DNA from: Kribbella rubisoli
GTDB lineage: Bacteria; Actinomycetota; Actinomycetes; Propionibacteriales; Kribbellaceae
NCBI RefSeq assembly: GCF_004217145.1
Contig: NZ_SHKR01000012.1
Location: 248,001 to 312,000, forward strand
Reading direction: 5' to 3'
Length of the DNA: 64,000 nt
Shown: positions 1 to 8,595 of the stretch, one piece after another
Numbering within the stretch: position 1 is the stretch's first letter
How the letters are laid out: the number at the start of each line of letters is the position of its first letter
Position numbers and translations under genes: made by a program
The notes under the pieces: generated by a model
Databases searched by the model: none
The model's input: the letters and a program-made list of their open reading frames with translations, nothing else
Told to the model about the DNA's origin: nothing

Positions 1-1014
1 ACCAGCGGCGAACGCGGGATTGCCTCGACTGTGTTGACCGTGTGGTCCGAGAGCCTCATGTCGACGGGCGAACCCTTGAAGGCCGTCGAGCTCGGCGAGC
101 GCGCGCTCGCTGCGGCTGAACCGCTGGCGGACTTCCACCGGGTCGGGACCGCGCGCGGGCAGTTGGCGACGCTGCTGGTGCGGACCGGGCGGCTCGACGA
201 GGCGCGGTCGCTGATGCAGCCGCTGCTCGACTTGGCCGAGACGGCGGGTGCCGTCGTACCGAATCTCGGGCAGGTGATGGGGCTGATCTCTTATTGGAGT
301 GGCGAGTACGACGCTGCCGTTGAGTGGATGGCCCGCGATACGGCTGCGGATGGTCCGTTGGCGGAGACGTTCGTACCCGCGATGCTGCTGCCGTCGGTTG
401 CGGCTGCTCGGCGTGCTGGCGGCCATGATGCGTCGGAGCTGCTCGAGCGTGCCGTCGTACTGGCTCGTCGCTACAACCTGCCGCGGATCCTTGCGGATGC
501 GCTCGATCAGCTCGGTCGCGTCGCCATCACCGAGCAGCCGGAGAAGGCCGCCGATCTGCTGCATCAGGCGTTGACGATCCGGGTGGAGCACGGGTTGCGT
601 ACGTACGTCATCGACAGCCTGGAATCCCTTGCCCTGTTGGCAAACCACGCCAACCGCGCCGCCGACGCCGCGCGCCTGGCCACGGCCGCGGCCGCCGCCC
701 GCACTGCCCTCGGCCTGGCCACGCCGCCGGACCACCCCTTGCCGACCTCCGACGACCCAGCGCTGTCGGTGGACGAGGCTGTCGCCTACGCGCGCCGTAC
801 CCGGGGAGCTCGCGGCCGACCGTCCTCCGGCTGGGCCAGCCTCACTCCGACCGAGCAGCAGGTCGTCGCGCTAGCCGTCGAAGGCCTCAGCAATCCCGAG
901 ATCGGCGAGCGGTTGTTCATGAGCCGTGGGACGGTCAAGACCCACCTGGCGCACGTCTACGCCAAGCTCGGCGTCTCCAACCGGACCGAACTCGCCTCGC
1001 TCAAGAGGTCCTGA
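1..1014 (+). CDS. LuxR-family transcriptional regulator, C-terminal part (5' end outside window)
   Basis: The reading frame is open from base 1, so this is the last 337 residues of a longer protein; the GTG at 31 is probably internal. The visible N-terminal part is a run of alanine/leucine-rich helical hairpins of the TPR-like kind found in large ATPase-linked (LAL/MalT-type) LuxR regulators. The last 60 residues form a LuxR/FixJ helix-turn-helix: LTPTEQQVVALA, the recognition region SRGTVKTHLAHVYAKLGV, then a conserved NRTEL. It should bind DNA as a dimer. No ligand or target can be read from the sequence. The end overlaps the convergent YdeI-like gene by 14 bp. The missing start probably carries an AAA/NACHT-type ATPase domain, but that is inference. 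Confidence 0.85.
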   Translation, partial: TSGERGIASTVLTVWSESLMSTGEPLKAVELGERALAAAEPLADFHRVGTARGQLATLLVRTGRLDEARSLMQPLLDLAETAGAVVPNLGQVMGLISYWSGEYDAAVEWMARDTAADGPLAETFVPAMLLPSVAAARRAGGHDASELLERAVVLARRYNLPRILADALDQLGRVAITEQPEKAADLLHQALTIRVEHGLRTYVIDSLESLALLANHANRAADAARLATAAAAARTALGLATPPDHPLPTSDDPALSVDEAVAYARRTRGARGRPSSGWASLTPTEQQVVALAVEGLSNPEIGERLFMSRGTVKTHLAHVYAKLGVSNRTELASLKRS

Positions 1015-1450
1015 GCATCTCCAGCGCTTTGTCGATCCGTCGCCGGCGCGTCTCGGGCCTCTTCGCGTCGTTGATCGCGTTGACGTGCTCGCGCCGGTGG
1101 CTGTAGGCAAGCTTGTCGAACGACTCCCGCAGGCCGGCCTCCTGCAGCGCGGTCGCGAGGTCCTCGGGTACGTCGACCGTCCGCTCAGCCGTGTCCCGCA
1201 CGACTGTCACGGTCACGGCGTCACCGTCACCTTTGCCCAGCTCGCTCCGGATGCCTTTGAGAATCCCCAGCGCCATGCACCCGCCCATGGACGCGATCGA
1301 GCCCCGGTAGTCGATGCCGTCGAACGTCGCCCGTACCGGGATCCGCCCGCCCCCGCCCAGCGCGGCGATCACGTCACCCGGCACCTCTACCCAGGCTCCG
1401 CCGCCGTCGTTGACCACGATCCGCCCCTCGAACGTCTCCACGCGGCCCAC
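1001..1450 (-). CDS. DUF1905 / YdeI-like (bacteriocin-protection family) protein
   Basis: This 149-residue protein combines two family segments. Residues 1-95 form a DUF1905-type beta-barrel (FEGRIVV, then WVEVPGDVIAALG, GRIPVRATFDG and YRGSIASMGG). The C-terminal YdeI/OmpD-associated segment has the signature FDKLAYSHRREHVNAI followed by a basic RRRRIDKALEML helix. Proteins of this family are small and cytosolic; E. coli YdeI is tied to stress and peptide resistance, but no biochemical role is established. The start is GTG at 1450. It is divergent from the kinase-like gene at 1498 with only 47 bp between them, so the promoters must overlap. Its 3' end overlaps the LuxR gene. Confidence 0.8.
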   Translation of the reverse strand: MGRVETFEGRIVVNDGGGAWVEVPGDVIAALGGGGRIPVRATFDGIDYRGSIASMGGCMALGILKGIRSELGKGDGDAVTVTVVRDTAERTVDVPEDLATALQEAGLRESFDKLAYSHRREHVNAINDAKRPETRRRRIDKALEMLRTS

Positions 1451-1497
1451 GCTAATACGAAGGACAGCGGAAGATCACGCGTGTAGCTTGGCCAGTC

Positions 1498-2352
1498 ATG
1501 GAGACGCCCGAACTGACGCGTGCGATCGCGGCTGCGACGTCAGTCGCCTCGTCGCTCGACCTGGAAGTGACCGACGCAGTCGTTCTCCACAACTCGAACA
1601 AACTGGCGCTGCGCCTGACGCCGTGCGACGTCTTCGCCCGGGTCGCCCCCGAGGGGCAGGAGGTCGCACAGCTCGAGATCGAACTCGCTCAACGGCTCGC
1701 GGAGGTCGGATCTCCCGTGGCCGCCTTGGAGCCTCGGGTGGATCCGCTGGTGTACAAGCGTGATGGATTCGCGATCACCCTGTGGGCCTACTACGAGCCT
1801 GTGACGCCCGACGTCTCACCAGCCGATTTCGCGGCGGCGCTGGAGCAGTTGCACGTCGGCATGCGCAAGATCGACGTACCGATCCCACGCTTCACAGACC
1901 GAATCGCGGAGGCGGCAGAACTCGTTGCCAACCCGGATCTCTCACCGGCGCTCGGCGACGCGGACCGCGAATTCCTCAGCAGCAGACTGGAAAGCCTCCG
2001 ACAAGCGATCGAAGACCGCGGCGCCCCAGAGCAGTTGCTTCACGGCGAGCCGCATCCAGGCAACCTGCTCAGCACGAAGCACGGCCCACTGTTCATCGAC
2101 TTCGAAACCTGCTGCCGCGGCCCCGTCGAGTTCGACCTCGCCCATGTCCCCGTAGATGTCAGCCGGCACTACCCAGGCATCGACCAAGCCCTACTGGACG
2201 ACTGCCGCCAACTCGTCCTCGCCATGGTCGCAGCCTGGCGCTGGGACATCGAAGACCAATTCCCCAACGGCAGCCAATACGGCAAAGAACTCCTCCGCCT
2301 ACTCCACAACGGCCCCCCGTGGCCCACCCTCGACGCAGTCACCCTCCAATAG
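1498..2352 (+). CDS. Aminoglycoside phosphotransferase (APH)/choline-kinase fold family protein
   Basis: A 284-residue kinase-fold protein. The catalytic loop HGEPHPGNLL starts near residue 182 (the Brenner HxDxxxxN motif, with E in place of the usual catalytic D). The metal-binding IDFE lies near 200-203, followed by GPVEFDLA. The N-lobe has recognisable beta strands but no strict glycine loop, as is common in this family. Members phosphorylate small hydroxylated molecules or antibiotics; the substrate here cannot be told. The Glu at the catalytic-base position is unusual and could lower activity. The start is ATG at 1498; a TAGCTT hexamer 8 nt before it may be a -10 box. It ends before a strong stem-loop and faces the HNH gene. 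Confidence 0.8.
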   Translation: METPELTRAIAAATSVASSLDLEVTDAVVLHNSNKLALRLTPCDVFARVAPEGQEVAQLEIELAQRLAEVGSPVAALEPRVDPLVYKRDGFAITLWAYYEPVTPDVSPADFAAALEQLHVGMRKIDVPIPRFTDRIAEAAELVANPDLSPALGDADREFLSSRLESLRQAIEDRGAPEQLLHGEPHPGNLLSTKHGPLFIDFETCCRGPVEFDLAHVPVDVSRHYPGIDQALLDDCRQLVLAMVAAWRWDIEDQFPNGSQYGKELLRLLHNGPPWPTLDAVTLQ

Positions 2353-2449
2353 CCGCCCCGCACAAACCGCCGAAGGTGCGCCGAATGCGCAAGCAAATCA
2401 AGCCCTCGCCTGTCGTCGAGTTATCCCACGTCGCAGCTGGCGACAGGGA

Positions 2450-2484
2450 CTCGAGATCCTGCACGAGCGCCCCAGGGTCTCGAG
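2450..2484 (+). terminator. Stem-loop terminator between convergent genes
   Basis: CTCGAGATCCTG at 2450-2461 pairs with CAGGGTCTCGAG at 2473-2484, giving a 12-bp stem with one G-T wobble and an 11-nt loop. It lies between the kinase-like gene ending at 2352 and the HNH gene ending at 2558 on the other strand, so it can serve both. No U-tract follows, which is usual for actinobacterial terminators. The rest of the 2353-2557 gap shows nothing else recognisable. Confidence 0.6.
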
Positions 2485-2557
2485 GCCGATGACCAGCACA
2501 ACACCGAGCAAGCACCGGAGAACACGGCGAACGCAGTGCGGCGACTGAGCGGCCAGG

Positions 2558-4474
2558 TCAGCTGTCGGGTGTGGAGGTCTTGAGGCGATGCGTCCCGGTC
2601 GGGCCGACCTCGAACCGGAAGCCGTGGGGCGTGGTCCATTCCAGTGCCTTTGCGTCGACGCGGCGGACGTTCCAGCCGCGGGCGTGGGTCTTCACCCGGT
2701 GAGCGAACCGGCTGAGCGGTGCGAGGTTGCGGGTGCTGGTCTGGCCAGTGGCACCGTAGGGGTCGTAGGGCTGGATGTGGTCGAGGTCGATGGTGCGGTG
2801 GGTTTCGCGGGTGCCGTACGGGAACAGTTCGACGGGGTGCGTGAGTCGTACGCGTTCGCGGATCCGGGTGGGGATCTCGTAGGCGTCGGCGCTGACGGCG
2901 TCGTTGAGGTCGATCACGGGTTTGACGGTGTACGGTCCGTGGCCTACAAGTTCGGTGAGTTGGTCGGCGAGCAGCGGCCCGATGCCCTCGGCACGGAGTA
3001 CCCCGTTGCCGGTGGCCAGCGTGAGGTCGGTGAGGTGCACGAAGATCTCGGTCTGCCCAGGACGCACCTGTCCGCCGCTGGGACTCGCGGGGTTGGTGTA
3101 GGCGTCGTGCTTGATCTGCGCGAGGCGTGCGTCGAGGGCCCGCTGGGCGGCGGTGTCCAGTGGCACGCCGTCGTCGGGCTCGCTGCGCGGGCCAGGGATG
3201 TACTCGATCGGCCGGTTGTCGAACGGGTCACTGGGCGGATCGGGATCGCACGGCCCCGCGCCATCGGCTAACGGGGGATCCCGCAGCTCGACAGGCTCAG
3301 CGGCCGGATCAGCCAGGTAGGCGTCGCCGCGATCCGCGCGTCCGTACGCCGGGCTCGCCAAGAACGCCGCAGTGGCATCGCGAGCGGGGTCCGCCGAGGC
3401 ACACGGTGTGTCGTTCGTGCGGTTGCGTGGGCCGTTGTGCGGCGGGCTTGCCGGGGACGCCGCTGTGTCAGCGTGGGCCGGGTCCGCCGACGTACCCGGT
3501 GCGTCGCGCGTGCAGTCGAGCGGACCGAAGGCGCCGCGGCCGGCAGCCGCCGATCGCTCGCCGACGCTGGCCTGTGGATCCGCTGTTGCGGATCGGGTAG
3601 CGGCGGCTGTTTGTGGGTCTGGTGCTGCGGGGTGCGGGCCTGGGGCGGCTTCGGAGCTCTCCTTTGCCGAAGGCCTGCCAGGGCTCGAAGCTAGGCTCGA
3701 GGTGCGGGCCTGGGTGAGGAGTTCTTGGGTGAAGCGGGGGTCGGCGATGATGCGGAGGGCGTCAGCGCGGCGGTGTTGGAGGTGGCGGGTGTCGCCGAAG
3801 GTTTTGAGGGCCTCGGCAATGGCGGCGATCTTGGCGTCGAAGCGGATGACCGCGCCGGCGGGGGCTTTGGCGTAGATGGTTTTGTTGCCGTGGTGGTCGC
3901 TGCGGCCGACGAAGACACCGCGTTCGCTCGCCGCCTCGGCCGTCTCGTCGCGGGCTTGTTCGGGGTCGGCGTGGGTTTTGGCGGCGCGGATAATCTTGTC
4001 AAGGCGGTACGGGGTGATCGAGTCGATCAAGGCTGCGACGCGCTGGTCGACCGATCGGGCGGCCTCCTCGGACAGCTTCAGGCAGAGCGTGGCGAGTTGG
4101 CGGGCTTTCCAGGGGGTGGCGTCGCCGGCTTGGACGCGGGCCCAGGTGAACGGGAAGCGGTGGCGTAAGGCGAGTGCTTCGCCGAGGAATTGGCGTGCCA
4201 CCATCGGTGAGATGCCGAGGATGACGCCGAATTCGGCGATGGCGAACTCGGCGATCTGCGGGCAGCCGTCACCGCCCAGTACGACGGCGCGTTCGCGGCC
4301 GTCGGCGGTCCGGCGGCCGGGGCGGGTGCCGCAGGTGGAGGGGTGGAAGCGGTCGGCGTAGATCTGGGCGTGCTGCAGCAGCCGCGCGTCGGCCTGGTTG
4401 GCGATCGCGCGGTGCTCGGCGGCCGACTCGAGCAGGTCGGCCGTGGAGAGCTCACTCAGATCAGTGTCGAACAT
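2558..4474 (-). CDS. DUF222 (13E12-repeat family) HNH endonuclease domain protein
   Basis: A 638-residue member of the 13E12/DUF222 family common in actinobacteria. The N-terminal ~250 residues are the helical DUF222 domain. Residues ~265-430 are a Pro/Ala/Ser/Asp-rich, probably disordered linker that contains an imperfect 31-residue tandem repeat (DAPGTSADPAHADTAASPASP, then DTPCASADPARDATAAFLASP). The C-terminus carries an HNH nuclease motif: DLDHIQPYD with His near 566, RNLAPL near 583, and H-x5-H near 592-597. Some members occur as repeated copies associated with mobile DNA, but no inverted repeats or target duplication are seen here. The ATG at 4474 sits 7 nt after TAGAAT, with TTGGCA 17 bp further upstream, so the transcript is probably leaderless. 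Confidence 0.85.
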   Translation of the reverse strand: MFDTDLSELSTADLLESAAEHRAIANQADARLLQHAQIYADRFHPSTCGTRPGRRTADGRERAVVLGGDGCPQIAEFAIAEFGVILGISPMVARQFLGEALALRHRFPFTWARVQAGDATPWKARQLATLCLKLSEEAARSVDQRVAALIDSITPYRLDKIIRAAKTHADPEQARDETAEAASERGVFVGRSDHHGNKTIYAKAPAGAVIRFDAKIAAIAEALKTFGDTRHLQHRRADALRIIADPRFTQELLTQARTSSLASSPGRPSAKESSEAAPGPHPAAPDPQTAAATRSATADPQASVGERSAAAGRGAFGPLDCTRDAPGTSADPAHADTAASPASPPHNGPRNRTNDTPCASADPARDATAAFLASPAYGRADRGDAYLADPAAEPVELRDPPLADGAGPCDPDPPSDPFDNRPIEYIPGPRSEPDDGVPLDTAAQRALDARLAQIKHDAYTNPASPSGGQVRPGQTEIFVHLTDLTLATGNGVLRAEGIGPLLADQLTELVGHGPYTVKPVIDLNDAVSADAYEIPTRIRERVRLTHPVELFPYGTRETHRTIDLDHIQPYDPYGATGQTSTRNLAPLSRFAHRVKTHARGWNVRRVDAKALEWTTPHGFRFEVGPTGTHRLKTSTPDS

Positions 4475-4481
4475 GTGTTCG

Positions 4482-4510
4482 ATTCTACCTGGCGATCACT
4501 GGCCTGCCAA
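4482..4510 (-). promoter_or_regulatory. Sigma-70-type leaderless promoter of the DUF222/HNH gene
   Basis: On the minus strand the -35 box TTGGCA (4510-4505), a 17-bp spacer and the -10 box TAGAAT (4487-4482) precede the ATG at 4474 by exactly 7 nt. Transcription would therefore begin at or next to the start codon. There is no Shine-Dalgarno in the 7 nt. This is the best-formed promoter in the window. Confidence 0.7.
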
Positions 4511-4869
4511 ATCGGCCCGATCGGTAAAACCTCTTATTTATAAGCCGAATGTGTGAGCTCGCCACCCTCGCGTCAGGCCCTGCGGCCGAGGTGGGCATCC
4601 TGTGAGGGCCGATCGCTGAGCCGGTGTGCCGTCCTCTGGAGGTTTGCGTACCGAGAGGGCCCTTGACCATGCGATAGATCACGCGGGGTCCCGGTCCGGT
4701 CTGCAGGTCGTCGTCTGTGGCGTAGGTCGACAACATCGCGTCATCGGCGACGGTGTCCTGCACCCAAGTCGAGCACGGCAACCCTCCGCCACAGAGGAAC
4801 AGCCGAACTTCCGGTCGATCACCGCAGCCGGCCACTACTCCAAATCTCTGTTCTTTCTTTGCTCTTCCT
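4511..4869. other. Intergenic stretch, no supported gene
   Basis: About 360 bp between the HNH promoter and the 3' end of the MMPL gene. It includes an AT-rich patch with the short inverted repeat CTTAT-TT-ATAAG (4533-4544). Its last ~30 bases begin a strongly pyrimidine-rich tract on the plus strand that continues into the end of the MMPL gene. An open frame on the minus strand (4485-4835) has no recognisable domain or ribosome-binding site, and I do not call it. Confidence 0.5.
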
Positions 4870-7071
4870 TCAATCTCTGCCTTGAGGGCCGAGCTTTGAA
4901 AACCTTCCTTTCACTCCTCCTTCCTCATCTTGTGTGGATGGGTTCTCTTGGGTTTCCTTGGCGAGTTTGCTGGGCCACCAGACTCGGGGGCCTATGTCGT
5001 GGGCCAGGGAGGGGACCAGGAGGGAGCGGACGACGGTGGTGTCGAGGAGGACGCCGAAGGCGACCATGAAGGCTATTTGGGCCAGGAAGAGGATGGGGAG
5101 GACTGCGAGGGCGGAGAAGGTGGCGGCTAGGACTACGCCGGCGGAGGTGATGACGCCGCCGGTGACGGCGAGGCCTACGAGGATGCCGGGTCTGGTGCCG
5201 TGTTCCTGGGATTCCTCGCGGACGCGGGTCATCAGGAAGATCGAATAGTCGATGCCTAGGGCAACTAGGAAGACGAAGGCGTAGAGCGGGATGCCGGGGT
5301 CCGCGCCGGGGAACCCGAAGACGTGGTTGAACATCAACGCGCTGACCCCGAGCGTCGCGCCGAACGAGAGCACGTTCGCGATCACCAGCAGTACGGCGGC
5401 GACCAGCGACCGCAGCAGCAGCATCAGTACGACGAAGATCACCGCGAGGATCGTCGGGATGATCACGCGAAGATCCCGCTGCGCCGCGTCCAGTACGTCG
5501 AGGTTGATCGCCGTGTTGCCGCCCACCAGGATGTCCGGACTGACCGCGTCCAGCGAAGACCGCAGATGCTTCACGACCTTGGTTGCGTCGGGTGAGTCGG
5601 CCGGCACCTTGAGCGTGGCCTGGACCAGCACCTTGCCGTCGACAACCTTCGGCGGTACGCCGGGAGCGATCGAGGCGGATGCCGCGCCGATACCGTCGAC
5701 CTTCAACGCGGTCGCAACCACCTGATCCGCCTGCGCAACAGGGGTCAGGATCTGCACCGGCGTACCGGAACCCGCGTCGAAGTGCTTAGCCAACTCCTGC
5801 TGCCCGGTGACCGACTCGACCTTGTTGAGGAACAGATCCACCTGCGAGGTCCCGCTCGCCTTGAACGTCGGCAGGAACGCCGCGCACGCCAGCAACGCCA
5901 GCGCGCTGATCACCCAGACCCGGCGGGAGTGCCGGCCGACGAGCCCGGAGATGCGGCCCCAGAGGCGCTTGCCGCCGACCTGGTCGCGGGAGTGGACGTG
6001 GTCGACGCGCGGGATCGACGGCCAGAAGATCCGCCGGCCGAACGCGAGCAGGATCGCGGGCAGGAACGTCATCGCGGCGATGAACGCGCCGGCGATCCCG
6101 AAGGCGCCGACCGGGCCGAGACCCTTCGTGCTGCCGAGCTGGGAGAGCAGCAGGCAGAGCAGACCGAGGATGACCGTCGCCGCGCTGGCCGCGATCGGTT
6201 CGATCGACGCCCGCCACGCGACCCGCATCGCCTGGAACTTGCTCTCGTAGTCGTGCAACTCCTCTTTGTAACGAGAGACGAGGAGCAGCGAGTAATCGGT
6301 CGATGCCCCGACGACCAGGATGAACAGAATGCCCTGGCTCTGGCCGTTGAGTTGCAGTACGCCGTTCTTCGCGAGCGGGTACACGACCAGCGCGGCCAGC
6401 GCGAGGCCGAAGACCGCGGTCAGCAGGACCGCGATCGGCAGGATCGGACTGCGGTAGACGATCAGCAGGATCACGAACACGACCGCCAGCGCGACCCCGA
6501 GCAGGATCCCGTCGATCCCGCTGAACGCGACGACGAAGTCCGCGAAGACCCCGCCCGGACCGGTGACGTACACCTGCAGACCGGTCGGTGTGAGGTTCTG
6601 CTTGATGTCGGTCCGCAGCGTGTCGGCGACCGCGAAGAGCACGGTCGTGCCCTGCTTGACCACCTCGTCGGCGCGGTCGCCGTTCGTCTGGACGGTGATC
6701 AGCAGCGCCTTGTGATCCGCCGACGGGACTGGCGGTCCGACCGGTGCAGTCAGGTAGTCACCAAGCTTCTTGCCCTCACCGAGATCCAGCGACGGGATCC
6801 GGCCGATGAACGCCTTGGCTGCCTCCAGGTCCGCCGGCGTGATGCCGGATTCACGCTCGATCAGGACGAAGTACGGCAGCGCCTTGGAGTCGACGAACTT
6901 CGCCGACTCGTTGGCCACCAGCGTCGACTCGGCCTGCTTCGGGAGGAAGTTTGCGTTGTCGTTCTGCTGGACCTCACTCAGTTTTCCGACCGCGGGGCCG
7001 CCCAGGGCGCCCAGCACCAGCCAGCCGATCAGTACCGCGGCAATCGCCGCCCGCCACGTCCACCGGTTCAC
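4870..7071 (-). CDS. MMPL/RND-family membrane transporter
   Basis: A 733-residue transporter with the two-fold repeat typical of actinobacterial MMPL proteins: an N-terminal membrane helix, an extracytoplasmic domain (residues ~30-185), a block of five or six helices, a second periplasmic domain (~400-510) and a final helix block. Each half carries the proton-relay Asp-Tyr pair, GASTDYSLL (D259-Y260) and LGIDYSIFL. Family members export lipids, drugs or metabolites by proton antiport; the substrate here is unknown. The frame stays open upstream. I choose GTG at 7071 because it encodes the start of the membrane anchor and lies 6 nt after TACTGT, so it is probably leaderless. The alternative is ATG at 7173. 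It is divergent from the nitrate operon. Confidence 0.88.
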   Translation of the reverse strand: MNRWTWRAAIAAVLIGWLVLGALGGPAVGKLSEVQQNDNANFLPKQAESTLVANESAKFVDSKALPYFVLIERESGITPADLEAAKAFIGRIPSLDLGEGKKLGDYLTAPVGPPVPSADHKALLITVQTNGDRADEVVKQGTTVLFAVADTLRTDIKQNLTPTGLQVYVTGPGGVFADFVVAFSGIDGILLGVALAVVFVILLIVYRSPILPIAVLLTAVFGLALAALVVYPLAKNGVLQLNGQSQGILFILVVGASTDYSLLLVSRYKEELHDYESKFQAMRVAWRASIEPIAASAATVILGLLCLLLSQLGSTKGLGPVGAFGIAGAFIAAMTFLPAILLAFGRRIFWPSIPRVDHVHSRDQVGGKRLWGRISGLVGRHSRRVWVISALALLACAAFLPTFKASGTSQVDLFLNKVESVTGQQELAKHFDAGSGTPVQILTPVAQADQVVATALKVDGIGAASASIAPGVPPKVVDGKVLVQATLKVPADSPDATKVVKHLRSSLDAVSPDILVGGNTAINLDVLDAAQRDLRVIIPTILAVIFVVLMLLLRSLVAAVLLVIANVLSFGATLGVSALMFNHVFGFPGADPGIPLYAFVFLVALGIDYSIFLMTRVREESQEHGTRPGILVGLAVTGGVITSAGVVLAATFSALAVLPILFLAQIAFMVAFGVLLDTTVVRSLLVPSLAHDIGPRVWWPSKLAKETQENPSTQDEEGGVKGRFSKLGPQGRD

Positions 7072-7077
7072 CTGGGC

Positions 7078-7083
7078 ACAGTA
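7078..7083 (-). promoter_or_regulatory. Putative -10 box of leaderless MMPL transcript
   Basis: TACTGT on the minus strand is followed by 6 nt and then the GTG start at 7071. No convincing -35 box and no Shine-Dalgarno are visible. If this box is used, the ATG at 7173 is excluded as start. Confidence 0.45.
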
Positions 7084-7218
7084 CCCGCGATCTCTCACCA
7101 CCACGCGACGGGTGTGCGGGAGCCGTTTCGGCGGCGTAACAACAAGATGACTACGCGGAAACACCCCGGTCATAACGTCCAGGCCTAATCGATGAGGTCG
7201 GATGATCGGAGACTTGCG

Positions 7219-8595
7219 ATGACGCTCGAGGCAGGACCGGAGACCGTCACCACCAGGGACGCCCAGAGCACCGTGGGCACCGTGGGGACCGTCGAGGCGC
7301 CGCGGCGCGGACGCTGGATCGACGTCTGGGATCCCGAGGACGCTACGTTCTGGGCCGGGAAGGGTCGTGCGATCGCGCGGCGGAACCTGTGGCCCTCGAT
7401 CTTCGCCGAGTTCCTCGGCTTCTCCGTCTGGCAACTGTGGAGCATCGTCGTGGTGTCGATGCCCAAGGCCGGGTTCGGCTACGACACCAACCAGCTGTTC
7501 TGGCTGGTCGCGCTGCCGAGTCTGGTCGGGGCGACGCTGCGGTTGCCGTACACGTTCGCCGTACCGCGGTTCGGCGGGCGGAACTGGACGATCTTCTCGG
7601 CACTGCTGCTGCTGATCCCGACCGCCGGCATCTCCTACTTCATGACCCGGCCGGACACGCCGTTCTGGCTGATGGCGCTGGTCGCGGCGACCGCGGGCGT
7701 CGGCGGGGGCAACTTCGCCAGCAGCATGACCAACATCTCGTTCTTCTACCCGGAGAAGGAGAAGGGCTTCGCGCTCGGCATCAACGCGGCCGGCGGCAAC
7801 CTCGGCGTGGCCGTCGTGCAGCTCGTGGTGCCGATCGTGATCGTCGCCGGCGCGGGCCTGTCGCTGAACCGGGCCGGCCTGATGTGGCTGCCGCTGATCG
7901 TGCTGGCCGCGTTCTGGGCGTGGAAGGTGATGGCCAACCTCTCGGTGGCGAACTCGTCGTTCCGTACGTCGATCGCCGCGGCGAAGCGGCCGCACACCTG
8001 GGTGATCTCGTTCCTGTACATCGGTACGTTCGGGTCGTTCATCGGCTTCGGGGCGGCGTTCCCGCTGCTGATCAAGACCACGTTCCCGGACATCACGCCG
8101 GCGCATTTCGCGTTCCTCGGCGCGCTGGTTGGGTCTGTGGCGCGGCCGTTCGGCGGCAAGCTGTCGGACCGGGTCGGCGGCGCGTGGATCACGGTCTGCT
8201 CGTTCGTGGTGATGGGCCTCGGCATTCTCGCGGCGATCGTGTCGCTGAAGTCCGGGAGCTTCGCGGCGTTCCTGATCAGCTTCCTGGTCCTGTTCGTGGC
8301 CAGCGGCGCGGCCAACGGGTCGACGTACCGGATGATCCCGGCGGTGTTCCGGCTGACGACGCCGGACGACCCGGGCCGGGCGCGGCGCGAGGCGGCGGCC
8401 TGCATCGGGATCGCGTCGGCGGTCGGTGCGTACGGCGGGTTCCTGGTGCCGCGCGGGTTCGCGATGTCGACGAGTCACTTCGGATCGCTGATCCCGGCGC
8501 TGTATGTGTTCTGCGGGTTCTACGTGCTGTGCCTGGCGGTGACGTACTTCTGCTACCTCCGCAAGGGCGGACCGCTCAGCCAGGAGCGCGTGTGA
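7219..8595 (+). CDS. narK: Nitrate/nitrite transporter, NNP family (NarK-type MFS)
   Basis: A 458-residue, 12-helix MFS permease for nitrate uptake or nitrate/nitrite exchange. Family signs are the N-terminal WDPEDATFW segment, the glycine-rich nitrate signature GVGGGNFASSMTNISFF, and the matching second signature GALVGSVARPFGGKLSDRVGG. The ATG at 7219 is chosen because GGAG lies 7 nt upstream; an ATG at 7192 would add nine residues but has no ribosome-binding site. It is the first gene of the nitrate operon and its stop overlaps the nitrate reductase start by 4 bp, so the two are translationally coupled. The arrangement recalls the mycobacterial narK3/HemD-like/CbiX-like cluster. Confidence 0.93.
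   Translation: MTLEAGPETVTTRDAQSTVGTVGTVEAPRRGRWIDVWDPEDATFWAGKGRAIARRNLWPSIFAEFLGFSVWQLWSIVVVSMPKAGFGYDTNQLFWLVALPSLVGATLRLPYTFAVPRFGGRNWTIFSALLLLIPTAGISYFMTRPDTPFWLMALVAATAGVGGGNFASSMTNISFFYPEKEKGFALGINAAGGNLGVAVVQLVVPIVIVAGAGLSLNRAGLMWLPLIVLAAFWAWKVMANLSVANSSFRTSIAAAKRPHTWVISFLYIGTFGSFIGFGAAFPLLIKTTFPDITPAHFAFLGALVGSVARPFGGKLSDRVGGAWITVCSFVVMGLGILAAIVSLKSGSFAAFLISFLVLFVASGAANGSTYRMIPAVFRLTTPDDPGRARREAAACIGIASAVGAYGGFLVPRGFAMSTSHFGSLIPALYVFCGFYVLCLAVTYFCYLRKGGPLSQERV

Noticed and set aside
2558..4474. DUF222/HNH gene as part of a mobile intron or transposon
   Set aside because: No terminal inverted repeats, target duplication or intron-like structure surround it.
4485..4835. Possible 116-residue protein upstream of the HNH gene
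   Set aside because: No ribosome-binding site or domain, and it overlaps the HNH promoter. It could be a decayed remnant, but nothing supports that.
7084..8478. Long minus-strand frame running upstream of the MMPL start
   Set aside because: It lies opposite the narK gene, is almost pure Arg/Asp/Glu/Gln repeats typical of antisense reading of GC-rich genes, and lacks any family motif.
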